DNA from: Vibrio sp. NTOU-M3
GTDB lineage: Bacteria; Pseudomonadota; Gammaproteobacteria; Enterobacterales; Vibrionaceae
Assembly: GCF_040869035.1 (NCBI RefSeq)
Contig: NZ_CP162100.1
Location: 310,001 to 374,000 of the forward strand
Reading direction: 5' to 3'
Length of the DNA stretch: 64,000 nt
The notes beneath the pieces are model-generated. The model saw nothing but the letters and a program-made list of their open reading frames with translations. It ran no database searches and was not told the DNA's origin. A program made the position numbers and the translations under genes. Below are positions 21,150-32,212 of the stretch, one piece after another (position 1 is the stretch's first letter; each line of letters begins with the position of its first letter).

Positions 21150-21437
21150 TTAAACTATAGGCGGTGAACGTGCTTGATAGGAAAAAGGAAAATAAAACGT
21201 TTGAGCCACCAAAGGTTGAGGTTCGTGAACTTCAATTGATGGGGTATTGAACCAAATAAGAGGTGGCGTTGAAGCGCCATGATGGGCACTTGCAAACAGT
21301 TGGCAGTGATGCTGCGAATGATGTTCTGGTGTGATGTCTAATTGATGCTCAATATAGGCAAAGTTCAGCCATACGGTGAGCACAACCGCACACAGGGCAA
21401 GCAATTTACAACGGTGTGAATTGAGGTTAAACAGCAC
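21150..21437 (-). CDS. Small His-rich membrane-anchored protein (DUF2607-like), first gene of the zinc operon
   Basis: 95 residues from a GTG at 21437. An uncleaved signal or anchor (LLALCAVVLTVWLNFAYIEH, about residues 12-31) is followed by a short periplasmic part with two His clusters, EHHSQHHCQLFASAHHG. This is similar to the DUF2607 family of vibrios (recalled). The ribosome site is weak. It lies between the Zur box and zrgA, so it should be induced with the zinc system. A role in periplasmic zinc binding or in relay to ZrgA is inference. Confidence 0.7.
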   Translation of the reverse strand: MLFNLNSHRCKLLALCAVVLTVWLNFAYIEHQLDITPEHHSQHHCQLFASAHHGASTPPLIWFNTPSIEVHEPQPLVAQTFYFPFSYQARSPPIV

Positions 21438-21461
21438 AGCAGTGACAACAGCAAAAGACCA

Positions 21462-21484
21462 GAAGTGTTATACCATAACATTTC
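21462..21484 (-). promoter_or_regulatory. Zur box of the zinc operon
   Basis: A 23-base near-palindrome with left half GAAGTGTTATA (21462-21472) and right half ATAACATTTC (21475-21484). It matches the enterobacterial Zur consensus (GAAATGTTATA, one free base, TATAACATTTC) at 20 of 22 defined positions. It ends 24 bases upstream of the first gene of the zinc operon, and the minus strand carries a TATAAC that could be the -10 inside it. Confidence 0.85.
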
Positions 21485-21520
21485 TGGTCTGATCGGTGAA
21501 AGGGTTATCTGTAACCAATA

Positions 21521-22075
21521 TTAAAGGCTTTGCTTTATCAGTGATAAAACTTGTCCGATATCCGCTTGGCTCAGTGCTCCCTCTTTGACAAACAAGATTT
21601 TGCCTTGTTTGTCTTGCACTATGATGGCAGAAGATTCTTCTTGTAGCTGCCACCCCTGAGCCACGACACCATTTTCATCAAGGACGATAGATGACCAAGG
21701 AAACTCTGCCTTACTGTCTTCGGCTGAAGATTGCACCAAAGAACCGGTTCCCCACATGGCATCATCCTGATTAATAATGGTGGTTGTTTGGTATTTTTCG
21801 CCAGAAAATTCGGCTGCAGTCAGTGCTGCCATTAATGGCGCATTCATTTCTTTGGCGGCACTACGCCCTGCGATTGCCTGAATGACACGGACTTTTCCAA
21901 GCATGTCAGCCGTTTTCCAACGGTGATAAGTCGGTTTATCTTGCTGAATGAGGATTTCACCATGTTGGTCGATGGTTGCAGCTGGTAAGGTTTCACCAAC
22001 CGTTAGGTTGTGTGCAAGAGCAAGAGTGGGAGAGCAAGCCACGATCAAAGCTAACAGGGTTTTGTTTTTCATCAT
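21521..22075 (-). CDS. ytfJ: YtfJ-family periplasmic thioredoxin-like protein
   Basis: 184 residues. A signal peptide (cleaved near LALA-HN) precedes the YtfJ core: NLTVGETLPAATIDQHGEI, then MLGKVRVIQAIAGRSAAKEMN, and FPWSSIVLDENGVVAQGWQL. It lacks a CxxC pair, so it is not a simple disulfide oxidoreductase. ATGATG gives two possible starts (22075 or 22072) after GGAAG. Function unknown. It has its own promoter region upstream; the Zur box lies beyond its stop codon and faces away. Confidence 0.85.
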   Translation of the reverse strand: MMKNKTLLALIVACSPTLALAHNLTVGETLPAATIDQHGEILIQQDKPTYHRWKTADMLGKVRVIQAIAGRSAAKEMNAPLMAALTAAEFSGEKYQTTTIINQDDAMWGTGSLVQSSAEDSKAEFPWSSIVLDENGVVAQGWQLQEESSAIIVQDKQGKILFVKEGALSQADIGQVLSLIKQSL

Positions 22076-22160
22076 ATTTCTTCCTTTTGTTTGGTGCGCA
22101 GAAAGTATATACCCAAAAATATTGAGCTGTTAGAAACGTGGTAATAATTTGGGCTGAGGG

Positions 22161-22790
22161 TTACTCTTGCGAAGGTGGAAAGCAGACACCAGTGCCGCCC
22201 AAGCCACAGTAGCCGTTAGGATTCTTTGCCAAGTATTGTTGGTGATAGCTTTCCGCATAGTAGTACTCACCAGCGGGTAGAATTTCGGTGGTAATTTCGG
22301 TCGGGGTACCCAGCAAAGCTTGGTATTGTTGTTTGGACTTGAGTGCCTGCTGATATTGTTCATCACTGTATACGTAGATAGCTGAACGATATTGGGTTCC
22401 GAGATCATTGCCCTGACGCATGCCTTGTGTCGGATCATGACGCTCCCAAAAGCGCTGAAGCAAGGCTTCTAGTGAAATGATGGCAGGGTCAAACACGATG
22501 CGAACCACTTCAGTATGTCCTGTTTTGCCTGAGCATACTTCGTCATAGGTTGGATTCGGGGTAAAGCCACCGCTGTAGCCTACTGAAGTGCTGACAACAC
22601 CTTCTAACTGCCAAAACAAACGTTCTGCGCCCCAAAAGCACCCCATACCAAACAGAATTTTCTGTTCTCCTTGTTTTGGCTCACTTGTGAGACTGGATTG
22701 GTTGACATAGTGAGAATCTTCAATCAAGAGTTGAGTTTCTCGCCCTGGTAAGGCATCTTGAACCGTGACCATCGTTTGTTTGTTGTGCAT
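22161..22790 (-). CDS. msrA: Peptide-methionine (S)-S-oxide reductase MsrA
   Basis: 209 residues. It repairs oxidised methionine. The catalytic Cys is in [13 protein letters not shown], and Cys in [13 protein letters not shown] at the C-terminal end supplies the resolving residues. AGGAG lies 8 bases before the ATG. Divergent from tamA across 120 bases, the same arrangement as in E. coli (msrA-tamA). Confidence 0.95.
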   Translation of the reverse strand: MHNKQTMVTVQDALPGRETQLLIEDSHYVNQSSLTSEPKQGEQKILFGMGCFWGAERLFWQLEGVVSTSVGYSGGFTPNPTYDEVCSGKTGHTEVVRIVFDPAIISLEALLQRFWERHDPTQGMRQGNDLGTQYRSAIYVYSDEQYQQALKSKQQYQALLGTPTEITTEILPAGEYYYAESYHQQYLAKNPNGYCGLGGTGVCFPPSQE

Positions 22791-22910
22791 TCTGTAACTC
22801 CTTCCTAAGTTTGTCTTGATTGTTAGACAATCAATTGACGGTTCCTGTACAGACTTATCTATTTACTGGCGTTATTATTCGCTCTACGTTGTATGTGTTG
22901 TTAATTAAGC

Positions 22911-24626
22911 ATGTTAAGAAAACCATTACCAGTATTAATCGCGCTGATGTTTTTACCAACGACTGTGTTGGCCAATGATGTTGAACTCACGATTAAAGGT
23001 CTAGATGGTAAGCTTGAAGAAAATGTGGATGCTTACCTTTCTTCTATTCCCAAGACCAATTACGACACGACACTGCGCTTTCAGGCTCGGATTGAGCAAA
23101 GTGCGACTGAAGCGCTTAATGCTTTAGGTTATTACCATCCAGAGTTTCGTTTTGAAGTCTTAGAAAAAGACCAAGAGCTGGTGGCTTATATTACGCCAGG
23201 TGAGCCAGTGATTATTGCTGAGCTGGATGTTCGTATTGATGGTGAAGCAAGCGAAGACCCACAATTTGCCGGTTTGATCACCAAAAGCTACTTAGGGGCT
23301 GGTGAGATACTTGAGCATAATCGCTACGACAATCTGAAATCTAAGATCCGCAGCTTAGCATTGAAAAAAGGTTACTTTGAAGGTGACTTTACTCAAGCTC
23401 GTCTGGAAGTCTCCCCAGAGCTGAATCAGGCATATGTTCGTTTGCATTTTGATAGTGGTATCCGCTATCAGTTTGGTGAAACCAGCATTGAAGGCAGCCA
23501 GATAGATACCGACCGCGTGCTATCGATTAGCCCATATCAGCAGGGTGAACCTTATTCCGTTTCTAAAGTGGGCGCATACAACCAAGATCTTTCCAATACG
23601 GACTGGTTTTCTTCCGTATTTGTTGAACCCGATCTTTCGAATCTCGGCGAAGGACGAGAGTTGCCAATGAAAGTTTCGTTGGCACCTCAGGCTCGGAATA
23701 AGATAGAAACGGGTTTGGGATATTCCACGGATGTTGGTGTTCGAGGTTCTTTGAAATGGAAGAAACCTTGGGTCAATTCACGCGGACACAGTTTTGATAG
23801 TAGCTTCTCCCTTTCCGCGCCTGAGCAGACGATCACAGCGGGTTATCGTATTCCGTTGGACGACGTTTTGCATCAGTACTACAAGATCCAATATGGGATG
23901 AAGAAGCAAGATAGTCGCGATACGAAGAGTTTGGAATCCAATTTTGCGATTGAACGACACTGGTTGTTGGATAACGGTTGGCACCGGACCTTATTTATTC
24001 GTCATTTGATGGAAAACTACGAACAAGGTCTGCAAGACGACAACGGTCAATTTGTGCTGCCAGGGATCTCATACTCACGCAGCCGTACCCGAGGTGGGGC
24101 GATGCCAATGTGGGGTGATCGCCAGAGTGTCACTCTTGAATATGGTGACCCAGCAGTTTTATCGGAGACTCGTGTGCTGCGCGTGCAAGCCACTACGTCT
24201 TGGATCCGTAGCTTAGGTAACAACCATCGTGGCTTATTCCGCATTGATGGTGGTGCGAATATTACTGATGAATTTGAAAAACTGTCACCCTCTTTACGTT
24301 TCTTTGCTGGTGGCGACAACAATTTGCGCGGTTATGGTTATGAAAGTATTTCTCCACGAGATGCGAGTGGTGCATTAACTGGTGCGCAATACATGGCAAC
24401 CACGTCATTAGAATATCAATATCGCTTAACCGGAAACTGGTGGGCTGCGATGTTTTATGACTACGGTGATGCCTTTAACGATACACCTGATTTCAAAAGT
24501 GGTGTCGGTGCAGGGATTCGCTGGGCTTCGCCTGTCGGACCGATACGTTTAGATTTTGCTTGGGGCTTGGATGCTGCACCGGGCGATGAATTCAAAATCC
24601 ATTTTACCTTGGGGCCTGAGCTATGA
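22911..24626 (+). CDS. tamA: Translocation and assembly module protein TamA
   Basis: 571-residue Omp85-family outer-membrane protein. The signal peptide is cleaved near VLA-ND. POTRA domains occupy about residues 25-260 and a 16-strand barrel the rest. The barrel carries FRIDGGANI, FFAGGDNNLRGYGYESISPRD (the VRGY-like element appears as LRGY) and the C-terminal FTLGPEL. The ATGA overlap with tamB couples the two. Confidence 0.94.
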   Translation: MLRKPLPVLIALMFLPTTVLANDVELTIKGLDGKLEENVDAYLSSIPKTNYDTTLRFQARIEQSATEALNALGYYHPEFRFEVLEKDQELVAYITPGEPVIIAELDVRIDGEASEDPQFAGLITKSYLGAGEILEHNRYDNLKSKIRSLALKKGYFEGDFTQARLEVSPELNQAYVRLHFDSGIRYQFGETSIEGSQIDTDRVLSISPYQQGEPYSVSKVGAYNQDLSNTDWFSSVFVEPDLSNLGEGRELPMKVSLAPQARNKIETGLGYSTDVGVRGSLKWKKPWVNSRGHSFDSSFSLSAPEQTITAGYRIPLDDVLHQYYKIQYGMKKQDSRDTKSLESNFAIERHWLLDNGWHRTLFIRHLMENYEQGLQDDNGQFVLPGISYSRSRTRGGAMPMWGDRQSVTLEYGDPAVLSETRVLRVQATTSWIRSLGNNHRGLFRIDGGANITDEFEKLSPSLRFFAGGDNNLRGYGYESISPRDASGALTGAQYMATTSLEYQYRLTGNWWAAMFYDYGDAFNDTPDFKSGVGAGIRWASPVGPIRLDFAWGLDAAPGDEFKIHFTLGPEL

Positions 24627-27600
24627 CCAAAGTGGTTTTTAAGTGGTCTAAGTGGCTATCTGCATCCTTATTGGGACTGTTACTGTTTTTACTTGTCGCA
24701 TTAGCCGGTATTTTGTTTACCAATACTGGCTTGAACTTTGTGCTTTGGGGCGCTCAAAAAGCGCTCCCTGAATTGAAAGTGGAATCGGCCACTGGTGCGT
24801 TAGTTCCTCGCTTTACGTTGACGAATGTGAGTTATCAGGATGCATCGTTAGGTATTGATGCCGATGTACACATGCTGACATTAGGTATGAATGCCGCTTG
24901 TTTTACTGAGCCTGCTTTGTGTATTAATGACGTTGCTATCGATGGCTTGCGTTTTAATATGCCAGAGTTGCCGCCTTCTGAGCCGCAAGAGCCGGAACCT
25001 GTGGAAGAATCAGCCTCCCGTATTACTACACCTATCGCTATCAACGTAAACCATTTGGCGTTAACAGATATTGACCTCAATATTTTAGGGAATCAGGTTC
25101 AATGGCAACAGTTTTCCTCAGCTCTGCAATTTCAAGGCAATCGCCTACGTTTACACCCAACGATCTGGAATGATGTGCGTGTTCAGCTCGCCCCATCTGA
25201 AGCCTCTGAAACGGACGAATCAACAGAAGTAAAGGGTGGAGATCAAACAACACCGGATGTAAAAGCCGAGCCACAAGACATCGTCTTACCGGAGGTAACG
25301 CTACCGCTCCAAATTGAGTTAGTTCGCTTTGATCTACGTCGTTTCACCTTAGAACAAGAAACCCCAATCACAATTGACCATCTTGGTTTAGAGGTATTGG
25401 CTGCCGAGCAGAACGTTTCGATCAAAACCCTAGAACTGACAATGCCTCAACTGGATGCGACGCTTGATTCAAATATCACCTTAACAGGTGACTATCCGTT
25501 GGATCTTAATTTAGTGGCGACGGTCAAAGATGAGATGGCCAAAGGGCAAAAACTTAAGGTGGAGGCGAACGGCAGCGTGGCAGACCTTGCGCTCAATGCT
25601 TCGTTATCCGGCCTTGCTAAAGCCGAGCTTAATGCGAACGTGCAGCCACTCAAAGCGGATCTCGCCTTTGATGTTGATTTGTCTGCGGGCAAGGTGCAAT
25701 GGCCACTTACCGGGAAAGGGGATTACCACGTTGATTTAGACCATCTGACGGCCAAAGGGGCGCTGTCTGGCTACCAACTATCACTCGATACCGATATCAA
25801 AGGAAAAGATATTCCAGCGCTCAGTGCCTCTATTGATGGCAAAGGCACTTTATCTCAAGTGGATATTGACCATATCGAGCTCGATACATTAGGCGGTAAG
25901 GTGACAGGCCAAGTGATGGCTAACTGGGATCAACCAATTAACTGGCAAGCAGCGCTGGCGCTACAAAATATTCAGCCAGGTCTTCAATGGCCGGAAGCTG
26001 AAGGCAATATTAGCGGCAAACTCTCGACCAATGGATCATTGACTGAGCAAGGGGGCTGGAAAGTTCAACTGCCGCTCTTGGATATTGATGGCATGTTCCG
26101 AGGGTATCCTCTCAATATTGAAGGCGAGCTGAGTGCGTCCGATATCGCTGGAAAAGGGGATTTCAAAGTGGATACGCCACGCTTGGTACTATCCCACGGT
26201 CCAAATGGCTTACATGCAAAAGGCAAGCTGGATAAAGAGTGGCGCATGGATGTCACGATCAATGTTCCAGATCTAGAGAAGTCGGTCCCCGATCTTAAAG
26301 GAACGGCGAATGGTGAGATCCATCTAACTGGGCCGTTGAAAGCACCGGAAGTTAAAGTTGATCTGGATATAAATTCTGTAAAATGGCAAGACTTGGCGAG
26401 TATTGAGCACATCTCAGTTTACGGTGATGTCAAACCACTGCCAGATCCGATGGGCTCGCTTAAGTTAACGGTTAATCGCGCTCGTTATGAAGATAATGTA
26501 CTCAATGATGCTCGACTTGAGTTCAGGGGTAATCAACAGCGCCACGAGCTCACTTTGGATGTTAACTCCAATGTTGTGACCACACGTTTAGCATTAAACG
26601 GCACCATGCTGAATAAGCCGAGCTTAGTGTGGAAAGGGGCATTAGAGCGTGTTGAAATCCTATCTAAGCAAGGTAAGTGGTTATTGAACCACCCCACTAA
26701 AGTTGGCTATGACGTGGACAAACAACAAGCCAGTGTTGCTGCGCATTGTTGGTTGCAAGGGAACTCATCCGTTTGTCTCGATAAAGACATCGTAGCAGGG
26801 CAGCAAGGGGAAGCCACGCTTTCAGTCAAGGATTTCGATTTTTCACAAGTTGCGATGTTCTTACCACAAGAGACTGAGTTACAAGGTCAAGCAGATGCGC
26901 ATGTTTGGGCAAAATGGGCTCCAAAAACAGCACCTCAGCTTAAGTTTGACCTTACCTTACCGAAAGGCAGTGTGACGCAGAAGCTCGAACCGAATGTAAC
27001 TTTTGGTTGGGAGTCGGTCACGCTGGATGCAAACCTTGCGAATAATAAATTGGAAGCGAAGTGGCTATTTGATGTTACTGACAATGGCGATGTTTCTGGT
27101 CATATCACCATTCCTGATGTTCAGGTAGAAGATAAGCAAATAGATGGCCGCTTAAAACTGTCTACGTTTAATTTGGATTTCTTAGCGCCAATGGTTGGGC
27201 AATACAGTCAGTTGAAGTCAAACATAGAAACCGACCTCGCGATCAAAGGGCCATTGTTGCAACCGAAAGTGAATGGTCAGTTTTTGATTGATGATATTTT
27301 GTTACATGGCGATATCACGCCAGTTGAAATCGATACAGGCCGAGTTGCCATCGATTTTACTGGTTATCAAGCTAAACTGAATGCCGCCATTCATACTCCA
27401 GATGGTGAGTTGGATATGCTGGGTGATGCGGACTGGCAAGACTTAGCGAATTGGCATACCAACGTGCGCATTTTTGCCGATGAGCTCAAAGTTGAAGTGC
27501 CACCTATGGTCAAAATGAAAGTGATCCCAGATATGACGATTGCTATCACACCAAAAGAAGCGAAAATTGATGGTGACATAGAGCTGCCTTGGGGACGCAT

Positions 27601-28411
27601 TGTGGTGAAAGATCTACCACCGAGTGCGGTAGGTGTGTCGAAAGACCAAGTGATCGTCACCAGTGATCGAAAACCGGTGAGCGAAGAGTCCATTGTGCCA
27701 TTTAAAGTGGAAAGTAACGTCCACATTAAGATCACGGATGACTTTAGACTGTCTGCTTTTGGTCTAAAGGGTAATGTCGAAGGTAACCTCAAAGTTGCTC
27801 AACGTGACAAAGGTCCATTTGTGAATGGTGAAGTCCAGATTGTTGATGGAGAATACAGCTCATTTGGTCAGGACTTACTGATCAAAGAAGGTAAAATCCT
27901 GATGAATGGCCCAGTGGATCAACCTTATGTCGCCATCACGGCGATTCGTAACCCAGCCAACACCCAAGACGATGTGATTGCCGGCGTGAAAGTGACGGGT
28001 TCAGCAGATGAACCATCGCTAACGATCTTCTCTGAGCCATCAATGCCGCAAGCCAATGCTTTGTCGTACCTGCTCCGTGGTCAAGATATAGATGGAGAGT
28101 CAGGTGGTAATGCCATGACGACTACCTTGATTGGGTTGAGTTTGGCACAAAGTGGTCGTGTAGTTGGAGAAATTGGTGAAGCTTTTGGGGTTCAGGATCT
28201 TCAATTAGATACCGCAGGATCGGGTGATGACTCTCAGGTCACGGTCAGTGGCTATGTGCTGCCGGGGCTTCAGGTGAAATATGGTGTAGGGATATTTGAC
28301 TCAGTTGGTGAGTTTACGGTGCGCTACCGCCTTATGAAGGATCTCTACGTTGAAGCAGTATCCGGCCTTGATAGTGCCGTCGATCTGCTGTACCAGTTTG
28401 AGATTAAATAG
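24623..28411 (+). CDS. tamB: Translocation and assembly module / AsmA-like protein TamB
   Basis: 1262 residues. An N-terminal signal anchor (LSASLLGLLLFLLVALAGILF) is followed by a very long beta-taco domain with many repeated strands, and the conserved DUF490 C-terminus (about residues 900-1262) ending in LMKDLYVEAVSGLDSAVDLLYQFEIK. TamB spans the periplasm and partners with TamA; current work also gives it a role in phospholipid transport to the outer membrane. The N-terminal region has a Pro/Glu-rich linker (PPSEPQEPEPVEESAS). Confidence 0.94.
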   Translation: MTKVVFKWSKWLSASLLGLLLFLLVALAGILFTNTGLNFVLWGAQKALPELKVESATGALVPRFTLTNVSYQDASLGIDADVHMLTLGMNAACFTEPALCINDVAIDGLRFNMPELPPSEPQEPEPVEESASRITTPIAINVNHLALTDIDLNILGNQVQWQQFSSALQFQGNRLRLHPTIWNDVRVQLAPSEASETDESTEVKGGDQTTPDVKAEPQDIVLPEVTLPLQIELVRFDLRRFTLEQETPITIDHLGLEVLAAEQNVSIKTLELTMPQLDATLDSNITLTGDYPLDLNLVATVKDEMAKGQKLKVEANGSVADLALNASLSGLAKAELNANVQPLKADLAFDVDLSAGKVQWPLTGKGDYHVDLDHLTAKGALSGYQLSLDTDIKGKDIPALSASIDGKGTLSQVDIDHIELDTLGGKVTGQVMANWDQPINWQAALALQNIQPGLQWPEAEGNISGKLSTNGSLTEQGGWKVQLPLLDIDGMFRGYPLNIEGELSASDIAGKGDFKVDTPRLVLSHGPNGLHAKGKLDKEWRMDVTINVPDLEKSVPDLKGTANGEIHLTGPLKAPEVKVDLDINSVKWQDLASIEHISVYGDVKPLPDPMGSLKLTVNRARYEDNVLNDARLEFRGNQQRHELTLDVNSNVVTTRLALNGTMLNKPSLVWKGALERVEILSKQGKWLLNHPTKVGYDVDKQQASVAAHCWLQGNSSVCLDKDIVAGQQGEATLSVKDFDFSQVAMFLPQETELQGQADAHVWAKWAPKTAPQLKFDLTLPKGSVTQKLEPNVTFGWESVTLDANLANNKLEAKWLFDVTDNGDVSGHITIPDVQVEDKQIDGRLKLSTFNLDFLAPMVGQYSQLKSNIETDLAIKGPLLQPKVNGQFLIDDILLHGDITPVEIDTGRVAIDFTGYQAKLNAAIHTPDGELDMLGDADWQDLANWHTNVRIFADELKVEVPPMVKMKVIPDMTIAITPKEAKIDGDIELPWGRIVVKDLPPSAVGVSKDQVIVTSDRKPVSEESIVPFKVESNVHIKITDDFRLSAFGLKGNVEGNLKVAQRDKGPFVNGEVQIVDGEYSSFGQDLLIKEGKILMNGPVDQPYVAITAIRNPANTQDDVIAGVKVTGSADEPSLTIFSEPSMPQANALSYLLRGQDIDGESGGNAMTTTLIGLSLAQSGRVVGEIGEAFGVQDLQLDTAGSGDDSQVTVSGYVLPGLQVKYGVGIFDSVGEFTVRYRLMKDLYVEAVSGLDSAVDLLYQFEIK

Positions 28412-28422
28412 GGAGATAATGG

Positions 28423-28770
28423 ATGCAACATTTAGTTTTTGTCTATGGGACGCTACGTCAGGGAGAGAGCAATCATCACTTTCTGGCAAGCGCTCAGCTA
28501 CTGGGTGTGCATGAAACGCAACCAACTTACGCACTACATGACTTAGGGGCTTACCCAGCCCTTACGAAAGGGCAGCACTCCATTCGTGGTGAAGTTTACC
28601 TCATTGACAGCGATACATTGCAAACGCTGGATAGGTTGGAAGAGGTGCCAGTGGAATATCGCCGTGAAACCATAGAGACCCCCTTTGGTGTTGCGTGGAT
28701 CTATCTCTATCAAGATGCCAATCAGTTAGATAGCTTGATTGCTACTGGCGATTGGTGCCAACGAGTGTAA
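28423..28770 (+). CDS. ytfP: Gamma-glutamylcyclotransferase-fold protein YtfP
   Basis: 115 residues. The GGCT fold is shown by FVYGTLRQGESNH at the N-terminus and GEVYLIDSDTLQTLDRLEEVP. Enzymatic role not established. It starts 11 bases after tamB in the conserved tamA-tamB-ytfP operon. Confidence 0.9.
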   Translation: MQHLVFVYGTLRQGESNHHFLASAQLLGVHETQPTYALHDLGAYPALTKGQHSIRGEVYLIDSDTLQTLDRLEEVPVEYRRETIETPFGVAWIYLYQDANQLDSLIATGDWCQRV

Positions 28771-28797
28771 AAAAAGCCAGCGTCGCTGGCTTTTTTC
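28768..28797 (+). terminator. Terminator between ytfP and ppa (bidirectional)
   Basis: A-run, GCCAGC (28776-28781), GTC loop, GCTGGC (28785-28790), then six T; shared by convergent ytfP and ppa. Confidence 0.9.
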
Positions 28798-28801
28798 TTG
28801 A

Positions 28802-29329
28802 TTACTTTTGTGCTCGCTCGTAAGAGGTGAGAATTTCTTCACGGGCCGCGGCGGCATCAGCCCAACCATCGACTTTTACCCACTTTCCTGACTCAAGCTC
28901 TTTATAGCGTTCAAAGAAGTGTGTGATTTGTGCCTTTAACAACTCAGGCAGATCACCGACATCTTGAATGTGGTCATACTCTTTTGACAGTTTGCTGTGT
29001 GGCACCGCAACAACTTTGGCATCTTCACCCGATTCATCGGTCATTTTTAACACGCCAACTGGACGGCAGCGGATCACCGAGCCCGGTAGTAATGGATGCG
29101 GTGTGGGAACCAGTACGTCAACAGGATCACCATCGAGTGACAAAGTGTGGTTAACGTAACCGTAGTTGCAAGGGTAAAACATCGGTGCAGACATAAAACG
29201 ATCGACAAATACCGCGCCAGAGTCCTTATCAACTTCGTATTTAATAGGGTCAGCATTGGCTGGGATTTCGATGACCACATAGATGTCATCGGGTAGGGAC
29301 TTACCCGCAGGTACGTTATTTAAGCTCAT
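28802..29329 (-). CDS. ppa: Inorganic pyrophosphatase (family I)
   Basis: 175 residues, exactly the E. coli length. It hydrolyses pyrophosphate using Mg2+. The metal-binding signature [14 protein letters not shown] is intact, and [15 protein letters not shown] is typical. Monocistronic. Confidence 0.96.
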   Translation of the reverse strand: MSLNNVPAGKSLPDDIYVVIEIPANADPIKYEVDKDSGAVFVDRFMSAPMFYPCNYGYVNHTLSLDGDPVDVLVPTPHPLLPGSVIRCRPVGVLKMTDESGEDAKVVAVPHSKLSKEYDHIQDVGDLPELLKAQITHFFERYKELESGKWVKVDGWADAAAAREEILTSYERAQK

Positions 29330-29498
29330 TGAATTATCCTTTTCCTTAAGGGCTGAAACGAGGTCAATCGACCTGAGTTGCCATCAAATTTAACGGAAAA
29401 TCGTACGAAATGTAACCTCATTGCCGATGAACTTTCATGGTAAGCGTTATCTTTAAAAAAATAAGCCACCAACAACATCATTTTAGTTGGTTATAAAA

Positions 29499-29520
29499 AA
29501 CGCCTGCATGGCAGGCGTTA
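29499..29520 (-). terminator. Terminator after fbp
   Basis: AACGCCTGC (29499-29507), ATG loop, GCAGGCGTT (29511-29519); on the minus strand the stem is followed by TTTTTTATAA. A weaker CCAAC/GTTGG stem lies at 29468-29490. Confidence 0.9.
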
Positions 29521-29523
29521 GTA

Positions 29524-30845
<1,322 letters not shown>

Positions 30846-32198
30846 ATGCATATTCATATCTTGGGGATCTGCGGTACTTTTATGGGCGGCGCAGCGGTTC
30901 TGGCGCGTCAACTCGGACATAAAGTCACCGGGAGTGATGCCAATGTTTATCCACCAATGAGTACATTGTTAGAGTCTCAAGGTATTGAAATTATTGAAGG
31001 CTTTGACCCATCACAACTGAATCCTGCCCCAGACCTTGTGGTGATTGGTAATGCGATGAGTCGTGGTAACCCGTGTGTCGAGTATGTGCTGAACAACAAC
31101 CTGCGTTACACCTCAGGCCCTCAATGGCTACAGGAATTTTTATTGCATGATCGTTGGGTGTTGGCGGTGTCCGGTACCCACGGTAAAACAACCACTTCAA
31201 GTATGTTGGCTTGGATTCTGGAAGCGTGTGACTACCAGCCCGGTTTCTTAGTCGGTGGCGTGCTGGGCAACTTTGGTGTGTCGGCTCGACTAGGGGAAAG
31301 CATGTTTTTCGTGGTTGAGGCCGACGAATATGACAGCGCTTTTTTCGATAAACGTTCTAAGTTTGTTCACTACCATCCGCGTACGCTGATCATGAATAAC
31401 CTTGAATTTGATCATGCAGATATTTTTGATGATCTCGAAGCGATTAAGCGCCAATTTCATCACTTAGTGCGCACCGTTCCGGGTAATGGGCGCATTCTTG
31501 CACCAAAACAAGATCAGGCTCTGGCGGATGTGTTGCAACGTGGTTGTTGGTCAGAGAGTGAGTGCTCTGGCGAAGAGGGGGATTGGCGTGCAGAGAAAGT
31601 GACGCAAGACGGCTCACAATTCCACGTATTCTACCAAGGTGAGCGTGTAGGTACGGTAACATGGGATCTGGTAGGGGATCACAATGTTGATAACGCCTTG
31701 ATGGCGATTGCGGCAGCTCGACACGTTGGAGTGACACCAGATTTAGCTTGTGAAGCACTGGCTAAGTTTATTAATACCAAGCGCCGATTGGAGCTTAAAG
31801 GCGAAGTGAATGGCGTTACGGTTTATGATGACTTTGCTCATCACCCCACCGCGATTGAACTGACGCTGGGTGGCTTACGTAATAAAGTCGGAGAGCAAGA
31901 GATCATTGCGGTACTTGAGCCTCGTAGCGCGACGATGAAGCGTGGTGTCCATAAAGATACCTTAGCTGCGTCTCTCAAGCAGGCAGATAAAGTTTTCCTA
32001 TACCAGCCAGATACCATTGATTGGTCGGTTGAAGACGTGGCGAAACAGTGTCAGCAACCAGCGTATGTCAGTAACAATATTGACCAGCTTGTCAGTGATA
32101 TAGTCGCTCAGTCTGCTCCGGGTACTCAGATCTTAGTGATGAGCAATGGGGGCTTTGAAGGCATTCACGGCAAATTACTGGACAAGTTAGCACAATAA
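30846..32198 (+). CDS. mpl: UDP-N-acetylmuramate:L-alanyl-gamma-D-glutamyl-meso-diaminopimelate ligase (Mpl)
   Basis: 450-residue Mur ligase that recycles the murein tripeptide by joining it to UDP-MurNAc. MHIHILGICGTFMGG opens the Rossmann-like domain; ATP-binding loop SGTHGKTTTSSML; EADEYDSAFFD; VYDDFAHHPTAI. I start it at the ATG at 30846, which matches the E. coli N-terminus. ubiX follows after 14 bases. Confidence 0.95.
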   Translation: MHIHILGICGTFMGGAAVLARQLGHKVTGSDANVYPPMSTLLESQGIEIIEGFDPSQLNPAPDLVVIGNAMSRGNPCVEYVLNNNLRYTSGPQWLQEFLLHDRWVLAVSGTHGKTTTSSMLAWILEACDYQPGFLVGGVLGNFGVSARLGESMFFVVEADEYDSAFFDKRSKFVHYHPRTLIMNNLEFDHADIFDDLEAIKRQFHHLVRTVPGNGRILAPKQDQALADVLQRGCWSESECSGEEGDWRAEKVTQDGSQFHVFYQGERVGTVTWDLVGDHNVDNALMAIAAARHVGVTPDLACEALAKFINTKRRLELKGEVNGVTVYDDFAHHPTAIELTLGGLRNKVGEQEIIAVLEPRSATMKRGVHKDTLAASLKQADKVFLYQPDTIDWSVEDVAKQCQQPAYVSNNIDQLVSDIVAQSAPGTQILVMSNGGFEGIHGKLLDKLAQ

Positions 32199-32212
32199 AT
32201 TAGTGTTGAATT

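Noticed and set aside
27391..27792. 133-codon open frame antisense to tamB
   Set aside because: Shadow frame inside a conserved domain of TamB.
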